NCBI RefSeq assembly: GCF_947503465.1
Contig: NZ_CANNDN010000001.1
Location: 434,001 to 498,000, forward strand
Source: an uncultured Tateyamaria sp.
GTDB lineage: Bacteria > Pseudomonadota > Alphaproteobacteria > Rhodobacterales > Rhodobacteraceae
Reading direction: 5' to 3'
DNA: 64,000 nt
This document shows, one piece after another, positions 1-8,476 of this stretch. The notes beneath the pieces were generated by a model. That model did no database searches. It was not told the DNA's origin and saw only the letters and a list, made by a program, of their open reading frames with translations. Numbering within the stretch: position 1 is the stretch's first letter; each line of letters starts with the position of its first letter. Position numbers and translations under genes: made by a program.

Positions 1-340
1 CCGACATCTCGAAATGATCGCGCAGAAGGGCCACGTTGCGTGTGTTTGCCTTCCAGCCGATGTCGAACAGATCACCGACCAAGGGTATCGACCCGATCAG
101 GGCGTCAATGCCGATATTGGCAAGCATTCTTCCCTTTACCGACGCGGGCGCGCCCATCCGATGCGCCGTGAGGACGATGTATCCGGCAGGGCCAAGCGTT
201 AACGCGTCTCCGATGCCCGGGATCAGACCCAGGATGCTGTCCCAGCCCACCTGCACGCCCACAACGGGCAATCGCATCGCCCGGTCCATGGTCCGGGCGA
301 TGCGGTCAAGATGTTCAAGCTGTTGTGCCTGATCAGGCAT
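1..340 (-). CDS. DUF4112 family membrane protein, partial (3' end beyond window)
   Basis: The frame is open from an ATG at 340 down to the window edge (113 codons visible), so the C-terminus is missing. The protein starts MPDQAQQLEHLDRIARTMD and continues with Gly/Pro-rich hydrophobic stretches (VGWDSILGLIPGIGDALTLG, then IDALIGSIPLVGDLFDIGWK). This pattern is typical of DUF4112, a family of small inner-membrane proteins of unknown function. Its first 8 bases overlap the end of the upstream YqaE-like gene on the same strand, so translational coupling is likely. The family assignment comes from recognising the repeated GLIPGIGD/IPLVGDLFD motif; no biochemical role can be given. Confidence 0.85.
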   Translation of the reverse strand, partial: MPDQAQQLEHLDRIARTMDRAMRLPVVGVQVGWDSILGLIPGIGDALTLGPAGYIVLTAHRMGAPASVKGRMLANIGIDALIGSIPLVGDLFDIGWKANTRNVALLRDHFEMS

Positions 341-503
341 GTTCGGGGGTGCGCGCAATGACCCACACGGCGTGCACGATGCCGGGGATGTAGCCCAGCA
401 GGGTCAGCAGGATGTTCAGCCAGAAATGTTTGCCGATGCCCACCTGCAGAAAGACGCCCAGCGGGGGCAGGATAACGGAAAGAATGATGCGGATCAGGTC
501 CAT
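333..503 (-). CDS. YqaE/Pmp3 family small membrane protein
   Basis: A 56-residue protein starting MDLIRIILSVILPPLGVFLQ, with two transmembrane helices separated by a short loop (VGIGKHFWLNILLTLLGYIP) and ending VHAVWVIA. This is the UPF0057/Pmp3 pattern. Family members are small inner-membrane proteins linked to stress and membrane-potential homeostasis. The ATG at 503 is preceded by a GAAAGGA ribosome binding site at good spacing; an in-frame ATG 13 codons upstream lacks such support. The gene overlaps the DUF4112 gene by 8 bases and the two probably form a transcription unit. Confidence 0.9.
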   Translation of the reverse strand: MDLIRIILSVILPPLGVFLQVGIGKHFWLNILLTLLGYIPGIVHAVWVIARTPEHA

Positions 504-572
504 TGGAGTGTCCTTTCGGGTTGTGCGGTCTTGACCTGTCAACCCGGACAGCGCCTGAATTGTTCCGACACA

Positions 573-902
573 TCAGGCCTTGGCGATGACGCCGATCTCG
601 TTCAGGGTCCGCTCAAAATCGCTGAGCCCCTTGTCAAAAGCCTGTGCCTTTATGCTGTCAAAGCGTTTGCGCAGGGCCTTTTTCTCGTCCCCCTTGCAAT
701 CGTTCCAGGGCCGTCCCTGCAATCCCATCACCAGCACGTAGTAGCCGATGAAGTGCGGGCGCAGGCCCGCGCGCAGAAGACGGGTGTAGGTTTCGTCCGC
801 ACCAAGCGCGCGCACCGTGTCTGCATCCGGTATGCCGGCCCTGGCGCAGGCGGCATCCATGGCCGGGCCAAGGTTGCGGATTGAGGAAACAGGGTCGCCC
901 AT
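573..902 (-). CDS. TfoX/Sxy C-terminal domain protein
   Basis: A 109-residue helical protein. The segment SIRNLGPAMDAACARAGI followed by ADTVRALGADETYTRLL matches the TfoX C-terminal domain, a helix-hairpin-helix-like module that begins with a conserved SxxNLGP motif. Here it stands alone without the N-terminal TfoX domain, as is common in Rhodobacteraceae. Full-length TfoX/Sxy regulates competence in gammaproteobacteria, but stand-alone C-terminal proteins have no assigned role. The start ATG has no strong ribosome binding site, so the exact start is uncertain. Confidence 0.8.
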   Translation of the reverse strand: MGDPVSSIRNLGPAMDAACARAGIPDADTVRALGADETYTRLLRAGLRPHFIGYYVLVMGLQGRPWNDCKGDEKKALRKRFDSIKAQAFDKGLSDFERTLNEIGVIAKA

Positions 903-943
903 GGGCGCAGGTTATCCAGCCGCTGGCCCGGTGTCACCCGCGA

Positions 944-1036
944 TCAGATGCTGGCGTAATCCGTGAAGATCGGCGTAGGCTTGGCATCTTTCTTGGGCTG
1001 CGGTTGCGGGGCCTGTGTGCGTTGTGTGCTCGACAT
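944..1036 (-). CDS. Small hypothetical protein, 30 residues
   Basis: A 30-codon frame encoding MSSTQRTQAPQPQPKKDAKP followed by TPIFTDYASI and a TGA stop. The ATG is preceded on the same strand by AAGGTGA, a good ribosome binding site about 9 bases upstream. The protein is hydrophilic and Pro/Gln/Lys-rich with a short hydrophobic tail, and has no recognisable domain. It lies between the TfoX-like gene and the epimerase. It is called because of the strong ribosome binding site and the non-random composition. Conservation in related genomes would be decisive. Confidence 0.5.
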   Translation of the reverse strand: MSSTQRTQAPQPQPKKDAKPTPIFTDYASI

Positions 1037-1062
1037 TTCAATCACCTTTTACCTTTTGCGTT

Positions 1063-1112
1063 GACCGCGCACCTGTGCGGTCTGTTCACCCCAGCACGGA
1101 TCTGTGCCGGGG
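1063..1112. other. Two adjacent stem-loops between the epimerase and the 30-codon gene
   Basis: Two inverted repeats lie head to tail. GACCGC at 1063-1068 pairs with GCGGTC at 1077-1082. CCCC-A-GCAC pairs with GTGC-C-GGGG across 1089-1112. Neither is followed by a T-run, so they are not standard intrinsic terminators. They lie downstream of the leftward epimerase gene and could stabilise its 3' end or form the leader of the small gene. Confidence 0.4.
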
Positions 1113-1132
1113 ACATGGCTGAAATGTGGCGA

Positions 1133-2050
1133 TTATGTGGCGGGTTGCACCCTGTATCGGGTCGTTTGTGAATAGGGGTGATCGGGCGTGCAGATGACGC
1201 TGGGGAAGGTCGGGTGGTTCACCGCATCGGGCCAGCCCTGCGGTTCAAGCGCGATGCCCGACAGCGGGGCGATGTCCGCCTGTGGGATGTGAGGTAAAAA
1301 CGCGCCGCTATAGGCCTGTAGCCCCGGTTCGGTGCTGTAGATGTCCAGCCTGTGCTGACCTGTGGCCAACGTGGCCATGTGCTGCGGCGTGGCGGCAACA
1401 GCCCTGCTGATGCAAAAGTTATGGTCCGTGTCCGCGTGGATGCGCCGCGGCGTGCGGTGGTCGAAAACGGTGTCCGCAACCGGCGTGATCTGGCCGGTGG
1501 GCAGGTTCCTGTCGTCCGTGGGCAGGTAATGTGTGGCGTTGATGTGCAGCAGATGATCCGGCGTGACGCGCCAGTAGGGGTGGTGCGCGATCGAGACCGG
1601 GGTGGGGGTATCGGTGGTCAAGGTGATCCGCAGCATCAGCGTGGTGTCCGTCACCTGCGCCCGGAGGCTGACATCCCGCGCCCCGGGCAGGCCGCCATGA
1701 AAGGCGGGCAGGTGGTGGGTCAGGTGGACGGCGTCAGCGCCATGTGCCGCGACCGTCCAGCGCGCGCGGTCAAGCCCGTCTGGCCCGCTGTGAAGCGCGG
1801 TGATCCCGTTTTCATTGCGGGGCATCTGGTGTGTGACACCGTTGACCGGCGCCTTGCCATCGCGGACGCGGTTGGCCAGGGGCCCCACAATGGCGCCGCC
1901 ATAGCAGTCCCGCAGGGCGGGGGTCGTTGCCTCGTCCACGTCCAGAACAAGGTTGGGGCCATCGTCCAGATGCAGGCGGCGCAGCCGCGCGCCATCGGGG
2001 TCAAACACGGCCGTCAACCGATCGGACCGGAGGGTGAATAGAGTACGCAT
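1133..2050 (-). CDS. Aldose 1-epimerase family protein (galactose mutarotase-like)
   Basis: A 305-residue protein of the aldose 1-epimerase fold, which interconverts alpha and beta anomers of aldoses. The NRVRDG motif lies near residues 60-65. The expected catalytic and substrate-binding residues are visible: a His in GITALHSGPDGLDR (about H87), the SIAHHPYW motif (about H156/H157) and a Glu in IALEPQGWPDAVNH (about E269). There is no signal peptide, so it should be cytoplasmic. No sugar operon adjoins it, so the physiological sugar is not indicated. The predicted ATG has only a weak ribosome binding site. Confidence 0.88.
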   Translation of the reverse strand: MRTLFTLRSDRLTAVFDPDGARLRRLHLDDGPNLVLDVDEATTPALRDCYGGAIVGPLANRVRDGKAPVNGVTHQMPRNENGITALHSGPDGLDRARWTVAAHGADAVHLTHHLPAFHGGLPGARDVSLRAQVTDTTLMLRITLTTDTPTPVSIAHHPYWRVTPDHLLHINATHYLPTDDRNLPTGQITPVADTVFDHRTPRRIHADTDHNFCISRAVAATPQHMATLATGQHRLDIYSTEPGLQAYSGAFLPHIPQADIAPLSGIALEPQGWPDAVNHPTFPSVICTPDHPYSQTTRYRVQPAT

Positions 2051-2110
2051 GCAAGCACCATGGTGCAGGGGCCGGGAGTGTGCAATTCATCTTCACAACG
2101 GAGGGACAGC

Positions 2111-3034
2111 ATGCACGACATACCGATTTCGACACATGACGCGGCCGCAGATGACCGCAACGACCACATCCTGATTTATGTGGATGGTCAGATCGTGCCG
2201 CGCGATCAGGCCGTTGTGTCCGTCTATGACAGCGGTTTCATGCTGGGGGACGGTATCTGGGAGGGGCTGCGCCTTTATGACGGACATATCCCGTTCTTCG
2301 ATGCCCATCTGGACCGGCTGTTCGAGGCGGCGGCCTATACCGAGATCGAGATCGGGTTGGATCGGGATGGGCTTAAGAATGCAGTATGGAAAACGTTGCA
2401 GGCCAATGACATGCACACGGATGTTCATGTGCGTCTGATGGTCACGCGCGGGCGCAAGGCCAAGCCGTTCCAGCACCCCCATCTGAGCCTGTGGGGGTCG
2501 ACCATCGTCATCATTGCCGAGCATTCGAAACCCGATGACCGTGTGGTCGAACGGGGCATTCGCCTTGCGACCGTGCCGCATCATCGCGGGCTGCCCCTGA
2601 CGCAGGATGCAAAGTTGAATTCGCATTCCAAGCTGAATTGCATCATCGCCCTGAACCACGCGGTGCGCGCGGGTGCGGACGAGGCGCTGATGCTCGACCC
2701 GTTTGGCTTTGTGAACACGACGAACGCCTGCAACTTCTTCATCGTGAAGACGGGGGCCGTTTGGACCTCGACCGGCGACTACTGCATGAACGGGATCACG
2801 CGGCAGAAGGTGATCGACCTGTGCCGCGCCGAGGGCATCCCGGTGTTTGAGCGGAATTTCTCGCTGGTCGATACCTACAGCGCCGACGAGGCGTTTCTGA
2901 CCGGTACATTCGGTGCACAAACCCCGGTGTTCGAGATTGACGGCCGCAAGATCGGCGGCGGTGTCGCGGGCCCGGTGTTCCTGCACCTTCGCGCCGCGTA
3001 CAAACGGCTGATCGCCACGGATCGTGATGTCTGA
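2111..3034 (+). CDS. Class IV PLP aminotransferase (BCAT/D-amino-acid transaminase fold)
   Basis: A 307-residue fold-type IV PLP enzyme. Recognisable parts are the N-terminal VYDSGFMLGDGIWEGLRLYDG, the PLP lysine in NSHSKLNCIIALNHA (about K174), and ADEALMLDPFGFVNTTNACN, where BCAT and DAAT enzymes usually have a Glu in the VxE part of this stretch. The missing Glu suggests a substrate different from that of classic branched-chain aminotransferases. The start was set at the ATG preceded by GGAGGGA rather than an upstream in-frame codon. The gene is divergent from the epimerase gene. Amino-donor specificity cannot be predicted. Confidence 0.88.
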   Translation: MHDIPISTHDAAADDRNDHILIYVDGQIVPRDQAVVSVYDSGFMLGDGIWEGLRLYDGHIPFFDAHLDRLFEAAAYTEIEIGLDRDGLKNAVWKTLQANDMHTDVHVRLMVTRGRKAKPFQHPHLSLWGSTIVIIAEHSKPDDRVVERGIRLATVPHHRGLPLTQDAKLNSHSKLNCIIALNHAVRAGADEALMLDPFGFVNTTNACNFFIVKTGAVWTSTGDYCMNGITRQKVIDLCRAEGIPVFERNFSLVDTYSADEAFLTGTFGAQTPVFEIDGRKIGGGVAGPVFLHLRAAYKRLIATDRDV

Positions 3035-3044
3035 GTGGGGGAAT

Positions 3045-3119
3045 TGGCTCCGGCGGTAGGGATCGAACCTACGACCAATTGATTAACAGTCAACTGCTCT
3101 ACCGCTGAGCTACGCCGGA
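3045..3119 (-). tRNA. tRNA-Asn (GTT)
   Basis: The full cloverleaf can be drawn on the minus strand. The acceptor TCCGGCG pairs with CGCCGGA. The anticodon arm is GTTGA-CTGTTAA-TCAAT with anticodon GTT. The T-arm contains GTTCGATCC, and CCA is encoded. It stands alone between convergent protein genes. Confidence 0.97.
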
Positions 3120-3199
3120 ACGGTCTGCGCGATATAGCAAGGGTGATTCAGGTCGTCCAGAGGGATTTGTGCGCCCGGCGACAAAAAGTTCGGTGGGGC

Positions 3200-4111
3200 T
3201 CAGGCGGTTGCAAAACGCGTCTCTGGCCCCAGTGGATCAAGGGCGGTGATCTTTGATTTTCCCATCAGATCAATCAGATGGGCCAGCACATTTCGGGTCG
3301 CTGCTGGCAGCAGTGGAGCAGGCGTATCGGTATACACGGTTTCGGCGATCTGTGCCGCAGTTGCCGGGGCTGCGATCAGTGCCGACAGGATGGCCGCCTC
3401 GCGGGCGCGCCGGTGGGTGATCAGCCAGGACAAACGCGCAGCCGGGTCACGGATCGGGGCGCCATGGCCCGGGTAGAATACCCGCCAGTCGCGCGTCGCC
3501 AGCCGGTCGCAGGAGGCCATGAAATCGGTCAGGTCCCCGTCGGGCGGGGAGACAAGCGAACTGGCCCAGCCCATCACATGATCCGCCGTCAGGCACGCAT
3601 CGCCAAAGCCCAGGCAAATGTGGTTGCCCAGATGCCCGGGCGTGTGCATCACCTCAAGCTGCCAGTCGGCGCCCGGGATCATGTCCCCATCGGCCACGCG
3701 AATGTCGGGGACAAATGCATGATCAATCCCTTCGCCACCCCCCGCAAGGCCTGCCTTGGCCAAATTCTGCATCACGGTGCTGCGTCCGTCGGTGGCGGTG
3801 CCAAAGGCCAGAACGGGTGCGCCGGTTTCCTCGGACAGGCGGCCGGCCAGGGGGGAATGGTCAAGGTGCGCGTGGGTGACAATGATATGCGAGACGGATT
3901 GTCCGGGCGCCAAGGCGGACAGGATGGCGGACAGATGAGCGTCAGATGCCGGGCCGGGATCGACCACGGCCAATGCGGTGTGACCCAGCAGGTATGTGTT
4001 CGTGCCGCGGTAGGTCATCGGCGACGGGTTCGGGGCCACGATCCGGCGCAGGCCCGGCTCCAACATCTCGGCCGTGCCGATGGGTGGATCAAAATCATCT
4101 GGTGGCAGCAT
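3200..4111 (-). CDS. Metallo-beta-lactamase-fold hydrolase with C-terminal winged-helix region (LACTB2-like)
   Basis: A 303-residue metallo-hydrolase. The di-metal motif is VTHAHLDHSPLAG (H80, H82, D84, H85). A later metal His lies in HTPGHLGNHICLG, and LTADHVMGW supplies a bridging Asp. The C-terminal about 70 residues (THRRAREAAILSAL onward) form the winged-helix region seen in LACTB2-type enzymes, which are single-strand nucleases or thioesterases. The opening YRGTNTYLLG is also typical of that group. The gene is divergent from the histidine kinase and no substrate is implied by the neighbours. Confidence 0.88.
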   Translation of the reverse strand: MLPPDDFDPPIGTAEMLEPGLRRIVAPNPSPMTYRGTNTYLLGHTALAVVDPGPASDAHLSAILSALAPGQSVSHIIVTHAHLDHSPLAGRLSEETGAPVLAFGTATDGRSTVMQNLAKAGLAGGGEGIDHAFVPDIRVADGDMIPGADWQLEVMHTPGHLGNHICLGFGDACLTADHVMGWASSLVSPPDGDLTDFMASCDRLATRDWRVFYPGHGAPIRDPAARLSWLITHRRAREAAILSALIAAPATAAQIAETVYTDTPAPLLPAATRNVLAHLIDLMGKSKITALDPLGPETRFATA

Positions 4112-4154
4112 GGTGGTCTTTCGTCCCCGGTCTCGGCTCGCTAGGGTCTAGCCC

Positions 4155-5483
4155 ATGTCCTTTGCCTGGCTCAAACAGTATATGCCGCGAGGTATCTATG
4201 CGCGGGCGGCTTTGATCCTGCTGTTGCCGGTGATCGTTGTGCAACTGGTTGTGTCGGTCGTGTTTGTGCAGCGTCATTTCGAGGAAGTGACCCAGCAGAT
4301 GTCGAGCGCGGCGGCCCGTGAGGTGCGATTGGTCCTGGCCCGGATCGGTACGGCACCGTCCCGCAGCGCGATCGAAGCCGTCACCAGCGACCTGGCCCCC
4401 CTCGCCATCACCGTGACACCGGTCACCGCGCGCATGCTGTCCGAAGACGATCGCCGCGTCTGGTACGACTTTTCGGGTATCGTGATCATCGAACGGCTGA
4501 AACTGGCAGTGCCGCAGATTGCGGTGGTTGACCTGTCGAATGACCGGCGCGTGCGGTTGGTTCTGGATACGGTGCACGGCGCGGTCGAGATCACATTCGA
4601 CCGCAGGCGGGTGTCTGCGGCGGCCCCGCACCAGTTGTTGGTGAACATGGTTTTTTTCAGCATCATCATCACCGTCATCGCGTTTATCTACATGCGCAAC
4701 CAACTGCGTCCGATCAAACGCCTTGCGGCTGCGGCAGAGGCGTTTGGCCGAGGGCGGACCGTTGCCTATGCCCCGGCGGGCGCAACAGAGGTGCGCGCGG
4801 CGGGCACGGCCTTTGTCGATATGCGCAACCGTATCGAACGGCAGATCGAAACACGTACGCTGATGCTGTCTGGGGTCAGCCATGATCTGCGCACGCCGCT
4901 GACACGCATGCGCCTGTCCCTGTCGATGTTGGATGATCAGGATCGCGCCGCATTGGAACAGGATGTCGCGGACATGCAGGGCATGATCGATGCCTTTCTG
5001 GAATTCGCCAAAGGCGAGGGCGAGGGCGAACCGGAGCGCGTTGACCCGATTGCCTTGACCCGCGCGCTGGTGGAAGATGCGCAGCGCGCCGGTCAGTCCG
5101 TGACGTTGGTCGAAAGCGAGGTCGAGGGTGAAGGCGAAGGGACCGTGATGTTGCGTCCCCTGGCCATGCGTCGGGCGCTGGACAACCTTGTGTCCAATGC
5201 GGTGCGGTATGGGGCGCGGGCCGAGGTGACGGTACGGCTGACGGAAAAGTCGCTGCGCTTTCGCGTCGAGGATGACGGCCCAGGTATTCCCGAAGATCAG
5301 CGCGCGGACGCGCAGCGCCCCTTTACCCGTCTGGATCCGGCCCGCAATCAGGACAAGGGGTCGGGCGTTGGTCTGGGCCTTGCCATCGCGACCGATATCG
5401 CCCGGGCGCACGGCGGTACGTTGCGATTGGGGCGCAGCAGCCGCCTGGGGGGGCTGCGTGCCGACATTGTCATCGCCCGGTGA
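4155..5483 (+). CDS. EnvZ-like sensor histidine kinase
   Basis: A 442-residue inner-membrane kinase. TM1 spans about residues 17-38, a periplasmic domain about 40-160, and TM2 about 163-180. A HAMP domain follows (RNQLRPIKRLAAAAEAF). The phosphoacceptor motif VSHDLRTPLTRMR places the His at about 243. The ATPase domain shows the N-box (ALDNLVSNAVRYG), DDGPGIPED, and GSGVGLGLAI. The overall layout matches EnvZ osmosensors. No OmpR-type response regulator lies next to it, so it is an orphan kinase here; the downstream gene is a thioesterase-like protein. Confidence 0.9.
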   Translation: MSFAWLKQYMPRGIYARAALILLLPVIVVQLVVSVVFVQRHFEEVTQQMSSAAAREVRLVLARIGTAPSRSAIEAVTSDLAPLAITVTPVTARMLSEDDRRVWYDFSGIVIIERLKLAVPQIAVVDLSNDRRVRLVLDTVHGAVEITFDRRRVSAAAPHQLLVNMVFFSIIITVIAFIYMRNQLRPIKRLAAAAEAFGRGRTVAYAPAGATEVRAAGTAFVDMRNRIERQIETRTLMLSGVSHDLRTPLTRMRLSLSMLDDQDRAALEQDVADMQGMIDAFLEFAKGEGEGEPERVDPIALTRALVEDAQRAGQSVTLVESEVEGEGEGTVMLRPLAMRRALDNLVSNAVRYGARAEVTVRLTEKSLRFRVEDDGPGIPEDQRADAQRPFTRLDPARNQDKGSGVGLGLAIATDIARAHGGTLRLGRSSRLGGLRADIVIAR

Positions 5484-5558
5484 TCTGCCGCAGCGGCACG
5501 CTTGCCGCGCCGGTGCATTCCGCTTTACTGGCGGCACCGGACTCCAGGAGCAACGCCA

Positions 5559-6005
5559 ATGACACCTTATGACATGATCCGCGACCAGCTTGGCAAGGCG
5601 GTGCCATTTGCAAATCACGTTGGTGTCGAGCTGATCGAAGTGGGCGACGGGCTGGGCATTGCGGCGCTGGATCAGCGGCCAGAGACGTCCAACCATATCC
5701 AGTCCCAGCACGCGGGCGCCATGTTCACCCTGGGCGAAGCGGCCTCGGGCGCGGCCCTTGCCGGAGCCTTTGGTCCGATGATCTTTCAAGCCCGTCCGGT
5801 CGCGTCGGGCGCGCGTATTTCCTATGTGAAAATCGCAAAGGGGCGGCTTGAGGCACATGCCAGGACCGAACGGCCCGGCGCGGATCTGGTCAAGGAACTG
5901 GAAGAGGTGGGAAAAACCGCCTTTGACATCACCGTGGACATTCGCGACGCCGAGGGCGACACGGTCGTCTCCATGACGGTTGGCTGGCACGTGCGCAAAG
6001 CGTAA
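5559..6005 (+). CDS. Hotdog-fold DUF4442/PaaI-like thioesterase
   Basis: A 148-residue single hotdog domain. The segment SNHIQSQHAGAMFTLGEAAS corresponds to the central helix region of PaaI/DUF4442 proteins, followed by the beta strands ARISYVKIAKGRLEAHA. Such proteins hydrolyse acyl-CoA thioesters; the substrate here is unknown. The start is the ATG after CCAGGAG. An upstream in-frame ATG lies in the kinase-proximal spacer and has no binding site. It follows the EnvZ-like gene by 75 bases and may be cotranscribed with it. Confidence 0.8.
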   Translation: MTPYDMIRDQLGKAVPFANHVGVELIEVGDGLGIAALDQRPETSNHIQSQHAGAMFTLGEAASGAALAGAFGPMIFQARPVASGARISYVKIAKGRLEAHARTERPGADLVKELEEVGKTAFDITVDIRDAEGDTVVSMTVGWHVRKA

Positions 6006-6014
6006 CGGGGCGGC

Positions 6015-6091
6015 TGGTAGGCCCGGCAGGACTTGAACCCGCAACCAAAGCGTTATGAGCGCTCTGCTCTAACCAATTGAGCTACAGGCCC
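6015..6091 (-). tRNA. tRNA with CAT anticodon (elongator Met or Ile2)
   Basis: Minus-strand cloverleaf: acceptor GGGCCTG pairs with CGGGCCT (G1 opposite U72), anticodon arm GAGCG-CTCATAA-CGCTT with anticodon CAT, T-arm GCGGG-TTCAAGT-CCTGC, discriminator A, encoded CCA. It is not the initiator tRNA, which lacks this D-arm and acceptor. CAT reads AUG in elongator tRNA-Met, or AUA in tRNA-Ile2 after lysidine modification. The T-arm resembles Ile2, but sequence inspection alone does not settle it. Confidence 0.9.
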
Positions 6092-6143
6092 GCCATGGGT
6101 GTGGGATACCATTGCCCCGCCGGGTGTCAATATGGCCTGCGCT

Positions 6144-7235
6144 TCAGAACCGAAAGCGCGCACCGATAAAGACCGAGTCGATGTCCTGAAACGATTCGGT
6201 TGGTGTCGCGGCATCGAATGTCCGGAAACCTGCGTAGACTTCGGTGTTGATCTTGTCGATTTTCTGCACGGCAAAGATGCTGTAGCTTTCGGAACTGCTT
6301 CCGTTCAATGACTGGTCGCTGCCGTCATAATAGTCGACTGCGATCGATGTGCTGCCCCACGGCACGAGGTCTTTTTGCTGGTAGCCCAGCTTGAGGTAGT
6401 AGTACCCGGGATCATTGCGCCCGGCCACGTTCAGATCGTCCTGCCCTGACGCAAAGGTCAGGTTCAGGCCCGTTGGGTCATGAAAGGCGGAGACCGATCC
6501 TGCAATCCGGTCCGTGTCGTCCAATTGGGCATAGGTGATCCCGCTGCGGACGCGCACGTCGCCCAGTTTCCCGTTGTAGCGCAACGCGATGTCGTTCTGG
6601 TCATCCTCACCAAACGAGACGGAGGCGGTAAAACCGCCACCAAAGGCGGGCGTGTCATAGCGGAATCTTTCAATCCGCGTGATGCCATCGAAGTTGGAAA
6701 AGAAATCGCCCACGTCGTTGCTGCTGAATGCGCCGGATGCCGTGCGGAAAATCTGACCACCCGAGATCAGGCCCACGGCAGAGTTATTGCCGATAAAGGT
6801 GCCGGAGAGGTCGATTTCGGCAATCCCATTCGATGCCGCGTCGCCTTGCCCATACGCGAAGTTGCCAAAGGGTGTTCTGGTGAACAGTTCGAATTTGCGT
6901 TCGTTGGACACTGACGAGCTGATGTCCGAGTTAAGCTGGCTCACGCCATTGGAGGTCGAAAACTCGAATTCGTATTCGATGAGGGCACCAACGACGTAGT
7001 CGCCAAAGTCATAGGCCGCACGGGCCGTAAGACGGGTCGATGAATTGTCATTGTCGACAAAAAACTCGTTCGATTCGACGCCATCATCGGTGAAAAGGAT
7101 CCCCCGGTTGATCTGCCCGCCGAAAGTGAAGGTGAACCCGCCATCCTTGATGTTAACGACCTGCGCGTGCGCGGCTGACATCGAAAGTGCGCCCACCGCA
7201 ACGGGTGAAGCGAGCAATATTTTGCGGAGAAGCAT
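6144..7235 (-). CDS. Outer-membrane porin (Rhodobacter general-porin type)
   Basis: A 363-residue beta-barrel protein. It has a signal peptide (MLLRKILLASPVAVGALS, cleavage after AHA near residue 24), many alternating amphipathic strands (for example NDIALRYNGKLGDVRVRSG), and the C-terminal phenylalanine of barrel proteins (IGARFRF) that is recognised by BamA. This suits the trimeric general porins of Rhodobacter and Roseobacter, which admit small hydrophilic solutes. AAAGG lies 8 bases before the ATG. The gene is monocistronic and divergent from purM. Confidence 0.92.
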   Translation of the reverse strand: MLLRKILLASPVAVGALSMSAAHAQVVNIKDGGFTFTFGGQINRGILFTDDGVESNEFFVDNDNSSTRLTARAAYDFGDYVVGALIEYEFEFSTSNGVSQLNSDISSSVSNERKFELFTRTPFGNFAYGQGDAASNGIAEIDLSGTFIGNNSAVGLISGGQIFRTASGAFSSNDVGDFFSNFDGITRIERFRYDTPAFGGGFTASVSFGEDDQNDIALRYNGKLGDVRVRSGITYAQLDDTDRIAGSVSAFHDPTGLNLTFASGQDDLNVAGRNDPGYYYLKLGYQQKDLVPWGSTSIAVDYYDGSDQSLNGSSSESYSIFAVQKIDKINTEVYAGFRTFDAATPTESFQDIDSVFIGARFRF

Positions 7236-7429
7236 GGAGGGAACCTTTCAAAAGGCGCTGCGGCTACGGTGCCAGTATTACATGAATTTGCATACACGCA
7301 TAACAAGAGCGTGAAGGCCCGTGATCCCGGGGGGGAGGAGGCGGCTTGCATGGCGCACCGGCGGGATTTCCTTTTGCGCCCCACGGGCGTTCACGCTAAG
7401 GGGCGTCCGAGCCCCGGTGGAGTAAACCT

Positions 7430-8476
7430 ATGACCAGCAAACCCAATGGAATGACATATGCCGAGGCCGGCGTTGATATCGACGCGGGCAATGCGCTGGT
7501 CGAACGGATCAAACCTGCCGCTGCGGCCACGAAACGGTCGGGGGTGGCCTCTGGTCTTGGCGGGTTCGGGGGGCTTTTCGATCTGAAGGCCGCGGGGTTT
7601 GTCGATCCGGTTCTGGTTGCGGCCACGGATGGAGTTGGCACCAAGCTGCGCATCGCAATTGACACGGGCCATGTGGATGGCGTGGGCGTTGACCTTGTGG
7701 CCATGTGCGTCAACGATCTGGTGTGCCAAGGCGCGGAGCCATTGTTTTTCCTTGATTATTTCGCAACCGGGACGCTTGATCTGGACCAGGCCGCCCGCAT
7801 CATCGAAGGGATTGCCCGGGGGTGCGAGACGTCGGGCTGCGCGCTGATCGGGGGCGAGACGGCGGAGATGCCGGGCATGTATCCGGCGGGCGATTTCGAC
7901 CTTGCCGGGTTTTCTGTGGGTGCGATGGAGCGGGGCACGGCCCTGCCTGCTGACGTGGCCGAGGGCGACGTCGTGCTGGGCCTTGCCTCGGACGGGGTGC
8001 ATTCGAACGGGTATTCGCTGGTGCGCAAGATTGTTGAGACATCTGGCCTGGGGTGGGACGATGCCTGTCCCTGGGACGCGGGCACACTTGGTGCGGCCCT
8101 GCTTCGTCCGACAAGGTTGTATGTAAAGGCCGCATTGGCTGCGATGAAGGCGGGCGCCGTGCATGGCTTTGCGCACATCACGGGCGGCGGGCTGACGGAA
8201 AACCTGCCCCGCGTTTTGCCAGACGGGCTGGGCGTATCTGTGAACCTTGATGCCTGGGCATTGCCACCGGTGTTCCAATGGTTGGCCAGGCAGGGCGGGA
8301 TGGCCGAGGCCGAGATGCTCAAGACGTTCAACGCAGGTATCGGCATGGTTGTGATTGTCGACCCTCAGGCCGAAAAAGATGTGACATCCGCCCTGGTCGC
8401 AGAAGGGCAGACCGTCACCCGTATCGGCGCCGTGCACGTAGGGCAGGGCGTGACCTATAGCGGGTCGCTTCTTTGA
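7430..8476 (+). CDS. purM: Phosphoribosylformylglycinamidine cyclo-ligase
   Basis: A 348-residue AIR synthetase, which converts FGAM and ATP to aminoimidazole ribonucleotide in purine biosynthesis. Diagnostic segments are [73 protein letters not shown] and [16 protein letters not shown]. Length and motif order are normal. Its stop overlaps the start of purN by 4 bases, so the two genes are translationally coupled. It is divergent from the porin gene. Confidence 0.97.
   Translation: MTSKPNGMTYAEAGVDIDAGNALVERIKPAAAATKRSGVASGLGGFGGLFDLKAAGFVDPVLVAATDGVGTKLRIAIDTGHVDGVGVDLVAMCVNDLVCQGAEPLFFLDYFATGTLDLDQAARIIEGIARGCETSGCALIGGETAEMPGMYPAGDFDLAGFSVGAMERGTALPADVAEGDVVLGLASDGVHSNGYSLVRKIVETSGLGWDDACPWDAGTLGAALLRPTRLYVKAALAAMKAGAVHGFAHITGGGLTENLPRVLPDGLGVSVNLDAWALPPVFQWLARQGGMAEAEMLKTFNAGIGMVVIVDPQAEKDVTSALVAEGQTVTRIGAVHVGQGVTYSGSLL

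Noticed and set aside
4095-6044. A 649-codon open frame on the minus strand opposite the EnvZ-like kinase
   Set aside because: It is antisense to a kinase with all catalytic motifs and has His/Arg/Gln-rich, unfolded composition. High-GC coding DNA often leaves such long antisense frames.
7236-7429. Divergent porin-purM spacer examined for a purine riboswitch
   Set aside because: No conserved aptamer elements could be identified, and purine riboswitches are rare in this group.
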